Assembly (NCBI RefSeq): GCF_000702625.1
Contig: NZ_JNIS01000001.1
Span: 1,901,001 to 1,965,000 of the forward strand
Direction: 5' to 3'
From: Exiguobacterium oxidotolerans JCM 12280
Lineage (GTDB): Bacteria > Bacillota > Bacilli > Exiguobacteriales > Exiguobacteriaceae
DNA: 64,000 nucleotides
Below the pieces are notes generated by a model. The model saw only the letters and a list, made by a program, of their open reading frames with translations, had not been told where the DNA came from and did no database searches. Numbering within the stretch: the first letter of the stretch is position 1; the number at the start of each line of letters is the position of its first letter. A program made the translations under genes and the position numbers. Positions 19,675 to 27,822 of the stretch are shown one piece after another.

Positions 19675-20076
19675 CTAAAAAACACTCCCTTGATCTTTGA
19701 TGGCTTGCACGATTGGAGCACGTTCTTCGGCAAACGCTGCGTACATGCTGTATGCTCGTATTTGTTGTCGCGTCAGTTCATTTTGATTTTGACAGTCGAT
19801 GACCTGACCCTCTGTGAAAATCTGCATCGTAAAAATCGTATCGATTTGTTTGATATCCACAAGATCAACTTCACGTCCAGCTATCCTTGCCAATTTACCT
19901 GCTAAGAGAAAACGATCGTATGCTGAAAGTGTTTGATCACTTAAATAAGCGATATCTAAATCGCTGTCCTCTGTCATATTGCCTGTAGCACCGGAGCCAA
20001 ACAAGATAATGAAATGAGCATTGACATGTGCATTAATCGTTTGAACAAGTTGTTGTTTCAACGTCATTGATATCAT
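19675..20076 (-). CDS. mntA: MntA, nucleotidyltransferase antitoxin
   Basis: 133 residues of the minimal nucleotidyltransferase fold. GSGATG at 27-32 and the metal-binding Asp pair D39/D41 (DSDLDI), with a third acidic site at EVDLVD near residue 71, match MNT antitoxins that transfer AMP to the HepT tyrosine. The ATG is preceded by AAAGGAG. It is first in a two-gene operon with hepT. Confidence 0.88.
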   Translation of the reverse strand: MISMTLKQQLVQTINAHVNAHFIILFGSGATGNMTEDSDLDIAYLSDQTLSAYDRFLLAGKLARIAGREVDLVDIKQIDTIFTMQIFTEGQVIDCQNQNELTRQQIRAYSMYAAFAEERAPIVQAIKDQGSVF

Positions 20077-20136
20077 GAATGTTCGCTCCTTTAAGTCCTT
20101 TTGATATCATTGTACCATGAAGAAAGCAGACTAAAA

Positions 20137-20168
20137 ATGACCTCTCTAAGGTCTCAGGGAGGTCATTG
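20137..20168 (-). terminator. Hairpin terminator at the left edge of the IscB insertion
   Basis: AATGACCTC..TGAG/..GAGGTCATT hairpin followed on the - strand by TTTTTAG. It probably ended the glyoxalase-like gene whose relic flanks the IscB element. Confidence 0.65.
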
Positions 20169-20206
20169 TTTTAAGCTGCCACTTCATTGTTTATAGGTTG
20201 ATGGAG

Positions 20207-21463
20207 TCATGGCAGGATCCGACCTTCACCTCTTTCTGGTTGGATGTCGACGAGCCATATCGTCGCTCTCTCAAGTAGTGTCAGTTTCTTATACGAAGCA
20301 GATTTGTGAATACTGAATCCTTGTATCGTTCGAAGATCGAAGTAGCCGGTCTTACGTCTTGCGAACACGAAACACGTTTGTCCCTCGTATTGCACCTTGT
20401 CGAACAGTTGATAGCCGTGGACAAGGCGCTCCGCTTTGTTCGCCTTTCTTTTCCCCTTTTTACCGATGGTCATCTTATGCAGTTGACGGTTGTTCGCGCG
20501 TACCTGTCGGAAAAAATACGATACCTTCGGTGGTTCTGCTAGTGGATTCCCGCTGATGCAACGTGCATCTATAGCATGACGTTTATCGAGTCCATTTCCG
20601 ATACGTGTGTTCTTCGTGATGAAACCATAGGTCAGTCGTACGGATGGATACGTTTCTTTCGTGGCATTGTAGATAAACCAACGCATGACCGTCATTTGCG
20701 AGGCATCACGCAAAGAACGAGATTTTCTTTGAAAGAGATGCTCCAATTTTTGCTGATGAATCTTGTGATGACATGTTTCACAGAGCGTGACGAGATTGTC
20801 AGGAGCATTTCCTCCTGTCCGACGACTTTCGATATGATGAACGTTCAAGATTTTATCTTTCGTCTTCCCTTTGCAATGTTGACACGTATGCTTGTCTCGG
20901 AAGAACACGTATTCCCGGACATTCCAAAAGCCAAGTTGATCTCCCTTCTGATACAGATCACCGGATATGTCAGGGTTCTTGATCTTTTGGATGTCAAATT
21001 GTGCGATCTCAAGGGTGAGATTGCAAATCGGTAACAGACGATAGAGCATCTGGATTAGTTTCAGATGGGCATCGACTTTATGCTGAATGGAGGGAGCAAG
21101 CCATCCTTTAGGCTTTTTGCGATTGAGAAAACGGGCTTGACGGTAGCGTGTCTTCCGACTTCTCCTAGAGTTTCGCATGGCACGACGTGTCGCCAACAAT
21201 TTTTGAATGTCGGTGCGCAGTTGAACTTCTCCTTCAACCAAAACCGTTGTAGAAGTAGTCGCTGAGAAACCGATACGTTTTGTTCCGGTGTCAACACCGA
21301 GAGAAATGGGCTGTTTGTACCCACTTGATCCGTATAGCAATTGAATCGTGAAGGGTGTTCTTTTAATTACTTTTGCTTTTTTGTCGGTTAGAAGACAACG
21401 AGCTTTTTGGGGTTTGCACGGCATCAGTGGTTTGCCATGTTGATTGAGTACGAAAACGAACAT
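20207..21463 (-). CDS. iscB: IscB, RNA-guided nuclease ancestral to Cas9
   Basis: 418 residues. It has the N-terminal PLMP domain (HGKPLMPCKPQKAR), RuvC-I with D58 (SLGVDTGTKRIG), and an Arg-rich bridge helix (about 92-118). RuvC-II E152 (LTLEIAQFD) is followed by an HNH domain with zinc-binding C194/C197 and C228/C231 and HH 209-210. RuvC-III is HAIDARCISG near residue 310, before a C-terminal target-recognition region. All catalytic positions I can identify are present, so it should be active. AAGGAGG precedes the ATG. It cuts DNA guided by the omega RNA encoded directly upstream. Confidence 0.92.
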   Translation of the reverse strand: MFVFVLNQHGKPLMPCKPQKARCLLTDKKAKVIKRTPFTIQLLYGSSGYKQPISLGVDTGTKRIGFSATTSTTVLVEGEVQLRTDIQKLLATRRAMRNSRRSRKTRYRQARFLNRKKPKGWLAPSIQHKVDAHLKLIQMLYRLLPICNLTLEIAQFDIQKIKNPDISGDLYQKGDQLGFWNVREYVFFRDKHTCQHCKGKTKDKILNVHHIESRRTGGNAPDNLVTLCETCHHKIHQQKLEHLFQRKSRSLRDASQMTVMRWFIYNATKETYPSVRLTYGFITKNTRIGNGLDKRHAIDARCISGNPLAEPPKVSYFFRQVRANNRQLHKMTIGKKGKRKANKAERLVHGYQLFDKVQYEGQTCFVFARRKTGYFDLRTIQGFSIHKSASYKKLTLLERATIWLVDIQPERGEGRILP

Positions 21464-21465
21464 TT

Positions 21466-21690
21466 CGTTTTCCTCCTTCGAGTGAGTTGTTCTTCGTCAA
21501 TGTTGGGAAGGCTTTTTCCGTCTGCAACACCGTCCCGACCCAACAGGACTTTTAATCACAGACGACAGGGCAATCGGCTAGAACAGGTACCGAGAGGTGT
21601 CATGACCCAACCAACGGAGTTCGTAAGAACCGAGACTAGTCAATTTCAGGCTTTACAAGCCCGTCACTTTAGTGATGGGTAATTGATGAT
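21466..21690 (-). ncRNA. Omega RNA of IscB
   Basis: The 230 bp 5' of iscB have no reading frame on this strand but several hairpins: CCCATCAC/GTGACGGG, GGCTTGTAAAGCC, and GGTTCTTACGAACTCC near the middle. IscB omega RNAs lie at this position, with the guide at their 5' end. Here the guide would come from the flank at about 21690-21706 (CAGTGGCAGCTCAATC). Confidence 0.7.
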
Positions 21691-21770
21691 TGAGCTGCCA
21701 CTGCACACCAAACGCATCTTAGATAATGCCATAGGTTTCACTCCAAAATATTTTTTAGATCGGCATGGTC
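21684..21770 (-). pseudogene. Relic of a VOC/PhnB-like (glyoxalase fold) protein
   Basis: The - strand reads KIFWSETYGII, a stop codon, then DAFGVQWQLNHQL. This matches the usual C-terminal end of PhnB-like VOC proteins. The stop and the missing N-terminal three quarters show a decayed fragment. The IscB element sits at its 3' end; GTGGCAGCTTAAAAC beyond the element's other end may be the original tail. Confidence 0.55.
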
Positions 21771-21908
21771 ATGCTCCTCTCCATTTAAAAACGGCTGACT
21801 GATACTTATAGTATACCAAACGTTTGTTCTTATTTAAAGGTTTATCGAGTTATGAATGAAAGCGGCATCATTTATTTTGCAAATTTCGATTAAATTCTAA
21901 AAAAATGG

Positions 21909-21959
21909 TTGTATCTTTCCAAATCACCGTCTATACTAAATTTATCGAAAGCGCTTTCG
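21909..21959 (+). promoter_or_regulatory. Promoter and operator of the LacI-family gene
   Basis: TTGTAT (21909-21914), 17 bp, TATACT (21932-21937), then the perfect palindrome CGAAAGCGCTTTCG at 21946-21959. The palindrome lies over the expected transcription start, so the regulator probably represses itself. The rest of 21,790-21,908 is A+T-rich without a gene. Confidence 0.8.
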
Positions 21960-21978
21960 GTGAAATGAGGTTTTAACG

Positions 21979-22992
21979 ATGGGTACAATATATGATTTAG
22001 CGAAGATAACCGGTTTTTCAATCACGACGGTTTCAAAAGCTTTAAATAATTATTCGGATGTCAGTGAGAAGACGAAAGCAAAAATCGTCCAGGCAGCAGC
22101 CGATATGGGTTATTTACCAAATGCCCACGCCCAGTCGCTCTCGACGAAACGGTCGTGGACGATCGGCGTCATGTTTTCGGAAGCGAACGGCGTCGGGATG
22201 ATGCATCCGTTCTTCAACGCGATCATCGAAAGTTTCCGGAAAGCTACGGAGCAACAAGGTTATGACTTGATTTTTGCTTCACGTAATTTACGCAACCGGG
22301 ACATGAGTTACTTAGAGCATTTTAAACACCGGGCAGTCGACGGCATCGTCGTCATCTGTTCCGATCAAATGGATCAGCACGTCCAAGAGCTGATTCAAAG
22401 CACGATTCCGATTGTCGTCGTCGACATGGATAGTGCTGATTGCAGTGTCGTCTATTCGGATAACTTGGCTGGTGGAGCACTCGCCGTCAATCATTTGCAT
22501 GAGCTGGGTCATGAGTTGATCGCCCACATTGCGGGTGATACGACGACGGACGCCGGAAGAGCACGGATTGAAGGCTACCAACAGGCAATGGAACGTTCAG
22601 GTCTTCCGATTCCGGACGGCTACCTCGTCAACGGCGGATTCTTCTCCGGTGAAGAAGGAAAGCAGGCGATGCAGAAGTTACTTGCCTTACCTGAACGTCC
22701 GACGGCCGTTTTCGTTGCAGGTGACCAAATGGCGATCGGGGCAATCGAAGCGATTCAAGAAGCAGGCTTACAGATTCCAAAAGACATTTCGGTCGTCGGT
22801 TACGATGATATCGAATTGGCAAAGTACATTACACCAAAGCTGACGACGGTCCGGCAAGATACGGAAACGATTGGTCAACATGCAGCATCGGTCTTGATTG
22901 AACAGATCGTCAATAAAAAGCGGGTCACGACACGTGATGTCATTCCTGTTAACTTGATGGTTCGCCAATCGACAGGTCCAGTACCTGAATAA
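21979..22992 (+). CDS. LacI-family repressor of the glucan operon
   Basis: 337 residues: an N-terminal helix-turn-helix (TIYDLAKITGFSITTVSKAL), hinge helix, and a periplasmic-binding-protein-like effector domain (60-330). It sits upstream of, and co-directional with, the sugar ABC transporter and glucanases, and similar palindromes lie before both transcription units. The inducer is probably a beta-glucan oligosaccharide such as cellobiose or laminaribiose, inferred from the GH1 and GH16 genes. A terminator separates it from the operon. Confidence 0.9.
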   Translation: MGTIYDLAKITGFSITTVSKALNNYSDVSEKTKAKIVQAAADMGYLPNAHAQSLSTKRSWTIGVMFSEANGVGMMHPFFNAIIESFRKATEQQGYDLIFASRNLRNRDMSYLEHFKHRAVDGIVVICSDQMDQHVQELIQSTIPIVVVDMDSADCSVVYSDNLAGGALAVNHLHELGHELIAHIAGDTTTDAGRARIEGYQQAMERSGLPIPDGYLVNGGFFSGEEGKQAMQKLLALPERPTAVFVAGDQMAIGAIEAIQEAGLQIPKDISVVGYDDIELAKYITPKLTTVRQDTETIGQHAASVLIEQIVNKKRVTTRDVIPVNLMVRQSTGPVPE

Positions 22993-23009
22993 CACAATGT
23001 TTGTTTCGG

Positions 23010-23067
23010 AATCGCTCTCGCTCGTTGTCTGAGAGGAAAAGCGAGAGCGATTTCGAAATCATTTTTT
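23010..23067 (+). terminator. Terminator of the LacI-family gene
   Basis: 13-bp stem AATCGCTCTCGCT/AGCGAGAGCGATT, with an A+T-rich tail ending ATTTTTTT. Confidence 0.8.
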
Positions 23068-23078
23068 TATCACTTTTT

Positions 23079-23130
23079 CCGAAAGGGCTTTCGGGAATTT
23101 TCTTTAAAGCCTTTTCGAAAGCGCTTTCGA
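23079..23130 (+). promoter_or_regulatory. Two LacI-type operators before the glucan operon
   Basis: CCGAAAGGGCTTTCGG (23079-23094) and the perfect 16-bp palindrome TCGAAAGCGCTTTCGA (23115-23130), 36 bp apart centre to centre. Both match the GAAAGCGCTTTC core at 21946. A TACTAT -10-like box is at 23159-23164, but I see no convincing -35. Catabolite repressor CcpA sites have a related sequence, so CcpA binding is an alternative. Confidence 0.75.
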
Positions 23131-23196
23131 TATTTTCGAATAACGAATTGAAACCGCTTACTATTGAGCGGAATACTTAATAAAGGATGGGATGAC

Positions 23197-24504
23197 ATGA
23201 AGAAGAAGTTAGTCAGCGTATTAACAGTCGGCGCGTTAACGGCAAGCGTTTTAGCAGGATGTTCAGATAGTAAAGAAGCAACGACAAGTGATGGGAAACA
23301 AGTCTTGAAAATCTGGTCATTCACGGATGAGTTAAAAGAACCAATCAAAAAGTTCGAAGAGAACAATGATGTCAAAGTCGAATTGACGATCGTTCCGATC
23401 GCGGATTACCCAACGAAGTTAAAACCGGCACTTGAAAGCGGCGTCGGTGCACCGGATATCTTCACAGGTGAGATCGCCTTCTTGAAACAATGGGTCGATG
23501 CCGGTTACTGGGCGAACCTATCTGAAAAACCGTTTAACGCAGACGAAGTCAAAGATGACTACATCCCGTACGTCTATGACATGGGGAAAGACAAAGACGG
23601 TAACGTTCGTGCGCTGTCATGGCAAACGACACCAGGTGGCGTCTATTACAAACGGAGCATCGCCAAAAAAGTTCTCGGCACAGATGATCCAAAAGAAGTC
23701 GGCGCGATGATGAACTCGATGGACGGCGTCTTCGATGTCGCTGAGAAGATGAAAGGCAAAGGCTACAAAATGTTCCCGGATGAAGGTTCAATCCGTTGGT
23801 TCGCACAAGGTAATGATCCTCAGGCCTGGGTCAACGATAAGCAAGAGCTCGTCTTGACAGAAGACAAGAAGAACTACATGGATTACGCGAAAGAGCTCCG
23901 GACGAAACAATACACAGCACTTGCGCCAGAGTGGTCACCATCATGGTTCGCCGGGATGGATAAGCCGGTCAAAGTCAAAGAAAACGGTAAAGAAACCGAA
24001 ACAGAAATCTTCTCGTATGTCCTTCCAACATGGGGCTTACACAGTGTCTTAAAAGAAAATGCGAAGAAATCAGCCGGTGACTGGGCCGTCACAAGCGGAC
24101 CGAGTCCATATTTCTGGGGCGGTACATGGTTAGGTGTCTATAAAGATTCGAAGAAACAAAAACTTGCGTATGATTTCGTCAAGATGATGACGCAAGACGA
24201 AGAGTTCTTGACAGATTGGGCGAAAGAAACAGGTGACGTCCTTGCGTATACACCAGTTACCGATAAAATCAAAACCGACTTCAAAGATGAGTTCCTCGGC
24301 GGACAGAACAACTATGAGTTCTTCCTTGATCAAGCGGATCAAATCACACCGGGTATCGTGACGAAGTACGACCAACAGCTCGATACATTGTACGGTGCGT
24401 CTGTCATGGAGTATGTCCAAGGCAAAAAATCAAAAGACGAAGCACTTGCTGAATTCTACAAAAAAGTCAAAAATGCGTATCCGGACGTCAAAGTACCGGA
24501 ATAA
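23197..24504 (+). CDS. Sugar ABC transporter substrate-binding lipoprotein
   Basis: 435 residues, family 1 solute-binding protein (MalE/MsmE type). The signal peptide ends in the lipobox ASVLAGC, so it is a membrane-anchored lipoprotein with Cys near residue 21. ATG 23197 is chosen because of AAAGGA upstream and the clean signal peptide; a TTG-started extension from 23164 would spoil it. First gene of the operon; the ligand is probably a beta-glucan oligosaccharide given GH1 and GH16 downstream. Confidence 0.9.
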   Translation: MKKKLVSVLTVGALTASVLAGCSDSKEATTSDGKQVLKIWSFTDELKEPIKKFEENNDVKVELTIVPIADYPTKLKPALESGVGAPDIFTGEIAFLKQWVDAGYWANLSEKPFNADEVKDDYIPYVYDMGKDKDGNVRALSWQTTPGGVYYKRSIAKKVLGTDDPKEVGAMMNSMDGVFDVAEKMKGKGYKMFPDEGSIRWFAQGNDPQAWVNDKQELVLTEDKKNYMDYAKELRTKQYTALAPEWSPSWFAGMDKPVKVKENGKETETEIFSYVLPTWGLHSVLKENAKKSAGDWAVTSGPSPYFWGGTWLGVYKDSKKQKLAYDFVKMMTQDEEFLTDWAKETGDVLAYTPVTDKIKTDFKDEFLGGQNNYEFFLDQADQITPGIVTKYDQQLDTLYGASVMEYVQGKKSKDEALAEFYKKVKNAYPDVKVPE

Positions 24505-24564
24505 GGAGACTGGGTGGGGCGGACCTCGCCCTACCTCTTCTTGTTTAAGAAAGGGGTTTGACCT

Positions 24565-25461
24565 GTGAAAAAACTCGATCGCCATGGTTATCTGTTCATC
24601 GCACCGTTTTGGATCGTCTTCTTGATCTTCAGCATCTATCCGGTCGCGTTGACGTTCTATTACAGCTTCACGAACTACACAGGCGCAGAAGGCGAACAAC
24701 TCGTCGGACTCGCGAACTATACGCGTTTGCTTGGAGATACGTACTTCATTGAAGCGTTCTTCAATACGATTAAGATTTGGGGACTGAACTTCATCCTGCA
24801 AATTGGTGGAGCATTGATGCTCGCCTTACTGTTTTCAGACTTACAACTCAAGTTAAAAGGACTGGCTTTCTTCCGAGCGACGTTCTATTTACCGAACTTA
24901 ATCACGATTAGCTCGGTTGCCCTGTTGTTCGGGATTTTACTCGACTGGCAGCACGGATCACTCAATATGATGTTGATGAAAATCGGAATCATTTCTGACC
25001 CGATCAACTGGTTGACACAACCGGTCACGGCCCAGATTTCCGTTTCACTCATCCTGACCTGGATGTGGCTTGGTCACTCGTTCATCGTCGTCATGGCCGG
25101 TGTATCCGGAATCTCGAAAGATTATTTTGAAGCGGCCTTGATTGATGGTGCGACACGCTGGCAAATCTTCTCGCGGATCACGTTGCCGCTGCTAAAACCG
25201 ATTTTACTGTACATCATGATCACGTCCTTGATCGGCGGACTGCAACTGTTTGATCTCCCGATGTTGATCACGGACGGTGTCGGTGCGCCGGATGGTGCCT
25301 TGAACACGATGGTCCTTTATCTCTACAATCAAGCCTTTAAGTACAACAACTATGGCTACGCTGCTGCCGTCGCCTACGGATTGTTTGCTATCACGCTCGT
25401 CTTTTCAATCATCGTCTTCAAAGGGATGTTCCGAAAAGAACGTTCACCGAAAGGAGCCTGA
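24565..25461 (+). CDS. Sugar ABC transporter permease (MalF type)
   Basis: 298 residues with six predicted membrane helices and the EAA loop EAALIDGATRWQIFSRITLP, which docks the ATPase. The GTG start follows AAAGGGG. The 60-bp gap after the binding-protein gene holds a small GGGCG/CGCCC hairpin (about 24519-24533), which could lower expression of the permeases relative to the binding protein, as in many sugar operons. Confidence 0.9.
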   Translation: MKKLDRHGYLFIAPFWIVFLIFSIYPVALTFYYSFTNYTGAEGEQLVGLANYTRLLGDTYFIEAFFNTIKIWGLNFILQIGGALMLALLFSDLQLKLKGLAFFRATFYLPNLITISSVALLFGILLDWQHGSLNMMLMKIGIISDPINWLTQPVTAQISVSLILTWMWLGHSFIVVMAGVSGISKDYFEAALIDGATRWQIFSRITLPLLKPILLYIMITSLIGGLQLFDLPMLITDGVGAPDGALNTMVLYLYNQAFKYNNYGYAAAVAYGLFAITLVFSIIVFKGMFRKERSPKGA

Positions 25462-25464
25462 CCG

Positions 25465-26385
25465 ATGGAACGAAATGCAGAAGCACGGCGGATCGTCCCG
25501 CAAACGGAGGAACAACCGGAGCGTTCAGAACGTCCGCTGAAGTTGGCACCACCGAAACAGAAAAAAGCCTGGTTCGGCAAGAGCCTGATCTATGTCGGCC
25601 TGATTGCCTTAACCATCGCCTGTATCATTCCATTTTTGATGATGATCATCAACGCGACCCGCTCGAACGAAGAAGTCTTGTCCGGTTTCTCCTTGATTCC
25701 CGGCAACTCGCTCGCTGAGAACTATGCGGCGTTAAGCTCCTACGTCAACATCTGGTCCGGCTTCAAGAACAGTCTGATCATCGCCGTCCTCGTCACCGTC
25801 TTATCGGGTTACTTCTCAGCGATGACAGCGTTCGGATTTGCTTTTTATCAGTTCAAAGGAAAAAACGTCCTGTTCGTCTTCATGCTCGTCATGATGATGA
25901 TTCCGGGACAACTCGGATTGATCGGGTTCTACGAACTCAGCAAAAACTTAGGGTTGCTCGACAGCTTCATCCCGCTGATCGTACCGGCGATTGCCAGTCC
26001 GTTCACGGTCTTCTTCGTCCGTCAGTATGTCCAGACGGTCATGCACCCAAGTTTGATTGAGGCAGCGCGGATGGATGGCGCGAGCGAATGGCGCATCTTC
26101 CACACGATCGCCTTGCCAATGATGATGCCGGCGATCGCGACGATGTCGATCTTTACGTTCATCGGTTCGTGGAACAACTACATCATGCCGCTCGTCTTGT
26201 TGTTCTCACCAGAAAAATACACGTTACCGGTCTTGATGGGCTTCTTAAAAGGTTCGCAAGTCGCAGAAAATCTCGGGTCGCTTTATCTCGGAATCGCGAT
26301 TTCCGTCGTCCCGATCATGATTGCGTTCTTGTTCCTATCGAAATACATCGTCAGCAGCATCTCAGCTGGTGCCGTCAAAGAATAA
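25465..26385 (+). CDS. Sugar ABC transporter permease (MalG type)
   Basis: 306 residues with a charged N-terminal tail of about 35 residues, six membrane helices and the EAA loop EAARMDGASEWRIFHTIALP. It starts three bases after the MalF-type stop, so the two are coupled. No ATP-binding subunit is encoded in this window; such importers often share one MsmK-like ATPase encoded elsewhere. Confidence 0.9.
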   Translation: MERNAEARRIVPQTEEQPERSERPLKLAPPKQKKAWFGKSLIYVGLIALTIACIIPFLMMIINATRSNEEVLSGFSLIPGNSLAENYAALSSYVNIWSGFKNSLIIAVLVTVLSGYFSAMTAFGFAFYQFKGKNVLFVFMLVMMMIPGQLGLIGFYELSKNLGLLDSFIPLIVPAIASPFTVFFVRQYVQTVMHPSLIEAARMDGASEWRIFHTIALPMMMPAIATMSIFTFIGSWNNYIMPLVLLFSPEKYTLPVLMGFLKGSQVAENLGSLYLGIAISVVPIMIAFLFLSKYIVSSISAGAVKE

Positions 26386-26411
26386 TCTGTTAGCTAAAGG
26401 GGAGTACGCGT

Positions 26412-27758
26412 ATGAAATTTGCACCAAACTTCGTCTTCGGAACGGCGACGTCTTCGTATCAAATCGAGGGCGCACACGACGAGGGAGGACGGACACCATC
26501 CATTTGGGATACGTTCTGCGATACGGACGGAAAAGTGTTTGAAAAACATAACGGAGATGTCGCCTGCGACCATTACCACCGCTTTGAAGAAGACATTCAA
26601 CACATTAAACAACTAGGCGTCGATACGTACCGCTTCTCGATTGCCTGGCCACGGATTTTTCCGGCGAAAGGGCAGTTCAATCCGGAAGGGATGGCATTTT
26701 ACAAAACACTCGCGACACGCTTACGCGAAGAAGGGATCAAACCGGCCGTTACGCTCTACCACTGGGATTTACCGATGTGGGCATACGACGAAGGGGGCTG
26801 GGTCAACCGTGACTCAGTCGACTGGTTCCTCGACTTCGCCCGTGTCTGCTTCGAAGAACTCGACGACATCGTTGATTCGTGGATCACGCACAATGAACCG
26901 TGGTGTGCCGGTTTCCTCAGCTACCACCTCGGACACCATGCACCCGGTCACACGGACATGAACGAAGCCGTCCGTGCCGTTCACCACATGCTGTTGTCAC
27001 ACGGAAAAGCGGTCGAACTGCTCAAAGGGGAATTCAACTCGGCGACACCGATCGGCATCACGTTGAATCTCGCGCCGAAGTACGCGAAGACGGACTCCGT
27101 CAACGATCAGATCGCGATGAACAATGCCGACGGGTACGCCAATCGTTGGTTCCTCGACCCAATCTTCAAGGGACAGTATCCGGTCGACATGATGAACCTG
27201 TTCTCGAAATACGTCCATACGTATGATTTCATCCAAGAAGGCGACATGGCAACGATTTCGGTCGCTTGTGATTTCTTCGGGATCAACTTCTACAGCCGCA
27301 ACTTAGTTGAGTTCAGTGCCGCGAATGACTTCTTACACAAAGATGCGTACTCGGACTACGACAAGACGGGCATGGGCTGGGACATCGCACCAAACGAGTT
27401 CAAAGAGTTGATCCGCCGTCTCCGCGCGGAATATACGTCACTCCCGATTTTCATCACGGAGAACGGGGCGGCGTTCGACGATCAACTCGTCGACGGCCGT
27501 ATCCATGACCAAAACCGGATCGACTATGTTGCGCAACACTTGCAAGCGGTCTCCGACTTGAACGAAGAGGGAATGAACATCGAAGGCTACTACCTTTGGT
27601 CGCTGCTCGATAACTTCGAGTGGAGCTTCGGATACGACAAACGATTCGGCATCATCTATGTCGATTTCGAAACACAGGAACGGACATGGAAGGACAGCGC
27701 GCATTGGTATGCCGATGTCATCCAGACACATAAAGCAGCACTCTCACAGGAAGCGTAA
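26412..27758 (+). CDS. GH1 beta-glucosidase
   Basis: 448 residues, the normal GH1 length, without a signal peptide, so cytoplasmic. Acid/base Glu is E162 (THNEPW) and the nucleophile is E350 (ITENGAA). The N-terminal GTATSSYQIEGA and C-terminal WSLLDNFEWSFGY complete the sugar-binding site. It would hydrolyse imported beta-linked disaccharides or oligosaccharides to glucose. It lacks an obvious phospho-sugar site and the operon uses ABC rather than PTS uptake, so I read it as a plain beta-glucosidase. AAGGGGAG precedes the ATG. Confidence 0.93.
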   Translation: MKFAPNFVFGTATSSYQIEGAHDEGGRTPSIWDTFCDTDGKVFEKHNGDVACDHYHRFEEDIQHIKQLGVDTYRFSIAWPRIFPAKGQFNPEGMAFYKTLATRLREEGIKPAVTLYHWDLPMWAYDEGGWVNRDSVDWFLDFARVCFEELDDIVDSWITHNEPWCAGFLSYHLGHHAPGHTDMNEAVRAVHHMLLSHGKAVELLKGEFNSATPIGITLNLAPKYAKTDSVNDQIAMNNADGYANRWFLDPIFKGQYPVDMMNLFSKYVHTYDFIQEGDMATISVACDFFGINFYSRNLVEFSAANDFLHKDAYSDYDKTGMGWDIAPNEFKELIRRLRAEYTSLPIFITENGAAFDDQLVDGRIHDQNRIDYVAQHLQAVSDLNEEGMNIEGYYLWSLLDNFEWSFGYDKRFGIIYVDFETQERTWKDSAHWYADVIQTHKAALSQEA

Positions 27759-27822
27759 CCCAGTCGCAGGCAAGGTCGAATTACATCGGTCTTGCCTGTT
27801 TTTTGTCAAAGGAGGATTTCAA

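Larger units (their letters stand above)
20180..21690 (-). mobile_element. IscB element of the IS200/IS605 superfamily
   Basis: iscB with about 230 bp of structured 5' sequence and a short 3' tail, without tnpA. The 5' end carries the hairpin CCCATCAC-TAAA-GTGACGGG (- strand) typical of such ends. AGTGGCAGCT occurs just outside both presumed ends (near 20172-20181 and 21692-21701). It may be part of the disrupted gene or of the target. Exact ends are uncertain by about 15 bp. Confidence 0.6.

Noticed and set aside
20207-21463. IscB as a Cas9 or a restriction HNH enzyme
   Set aside because: The PLMP N-terminus, about 420-residue length, lack of a REC lobe and upstream structured RNA are those of IscB; no CRISPR array is near.
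27658-27822. N-terminal extension of the GH16 enzyme into the GH1 gene
   Set aside because: It overlaps the end of the beta-glucosidase gene and would bury the clear signal peptide starting at 27823.
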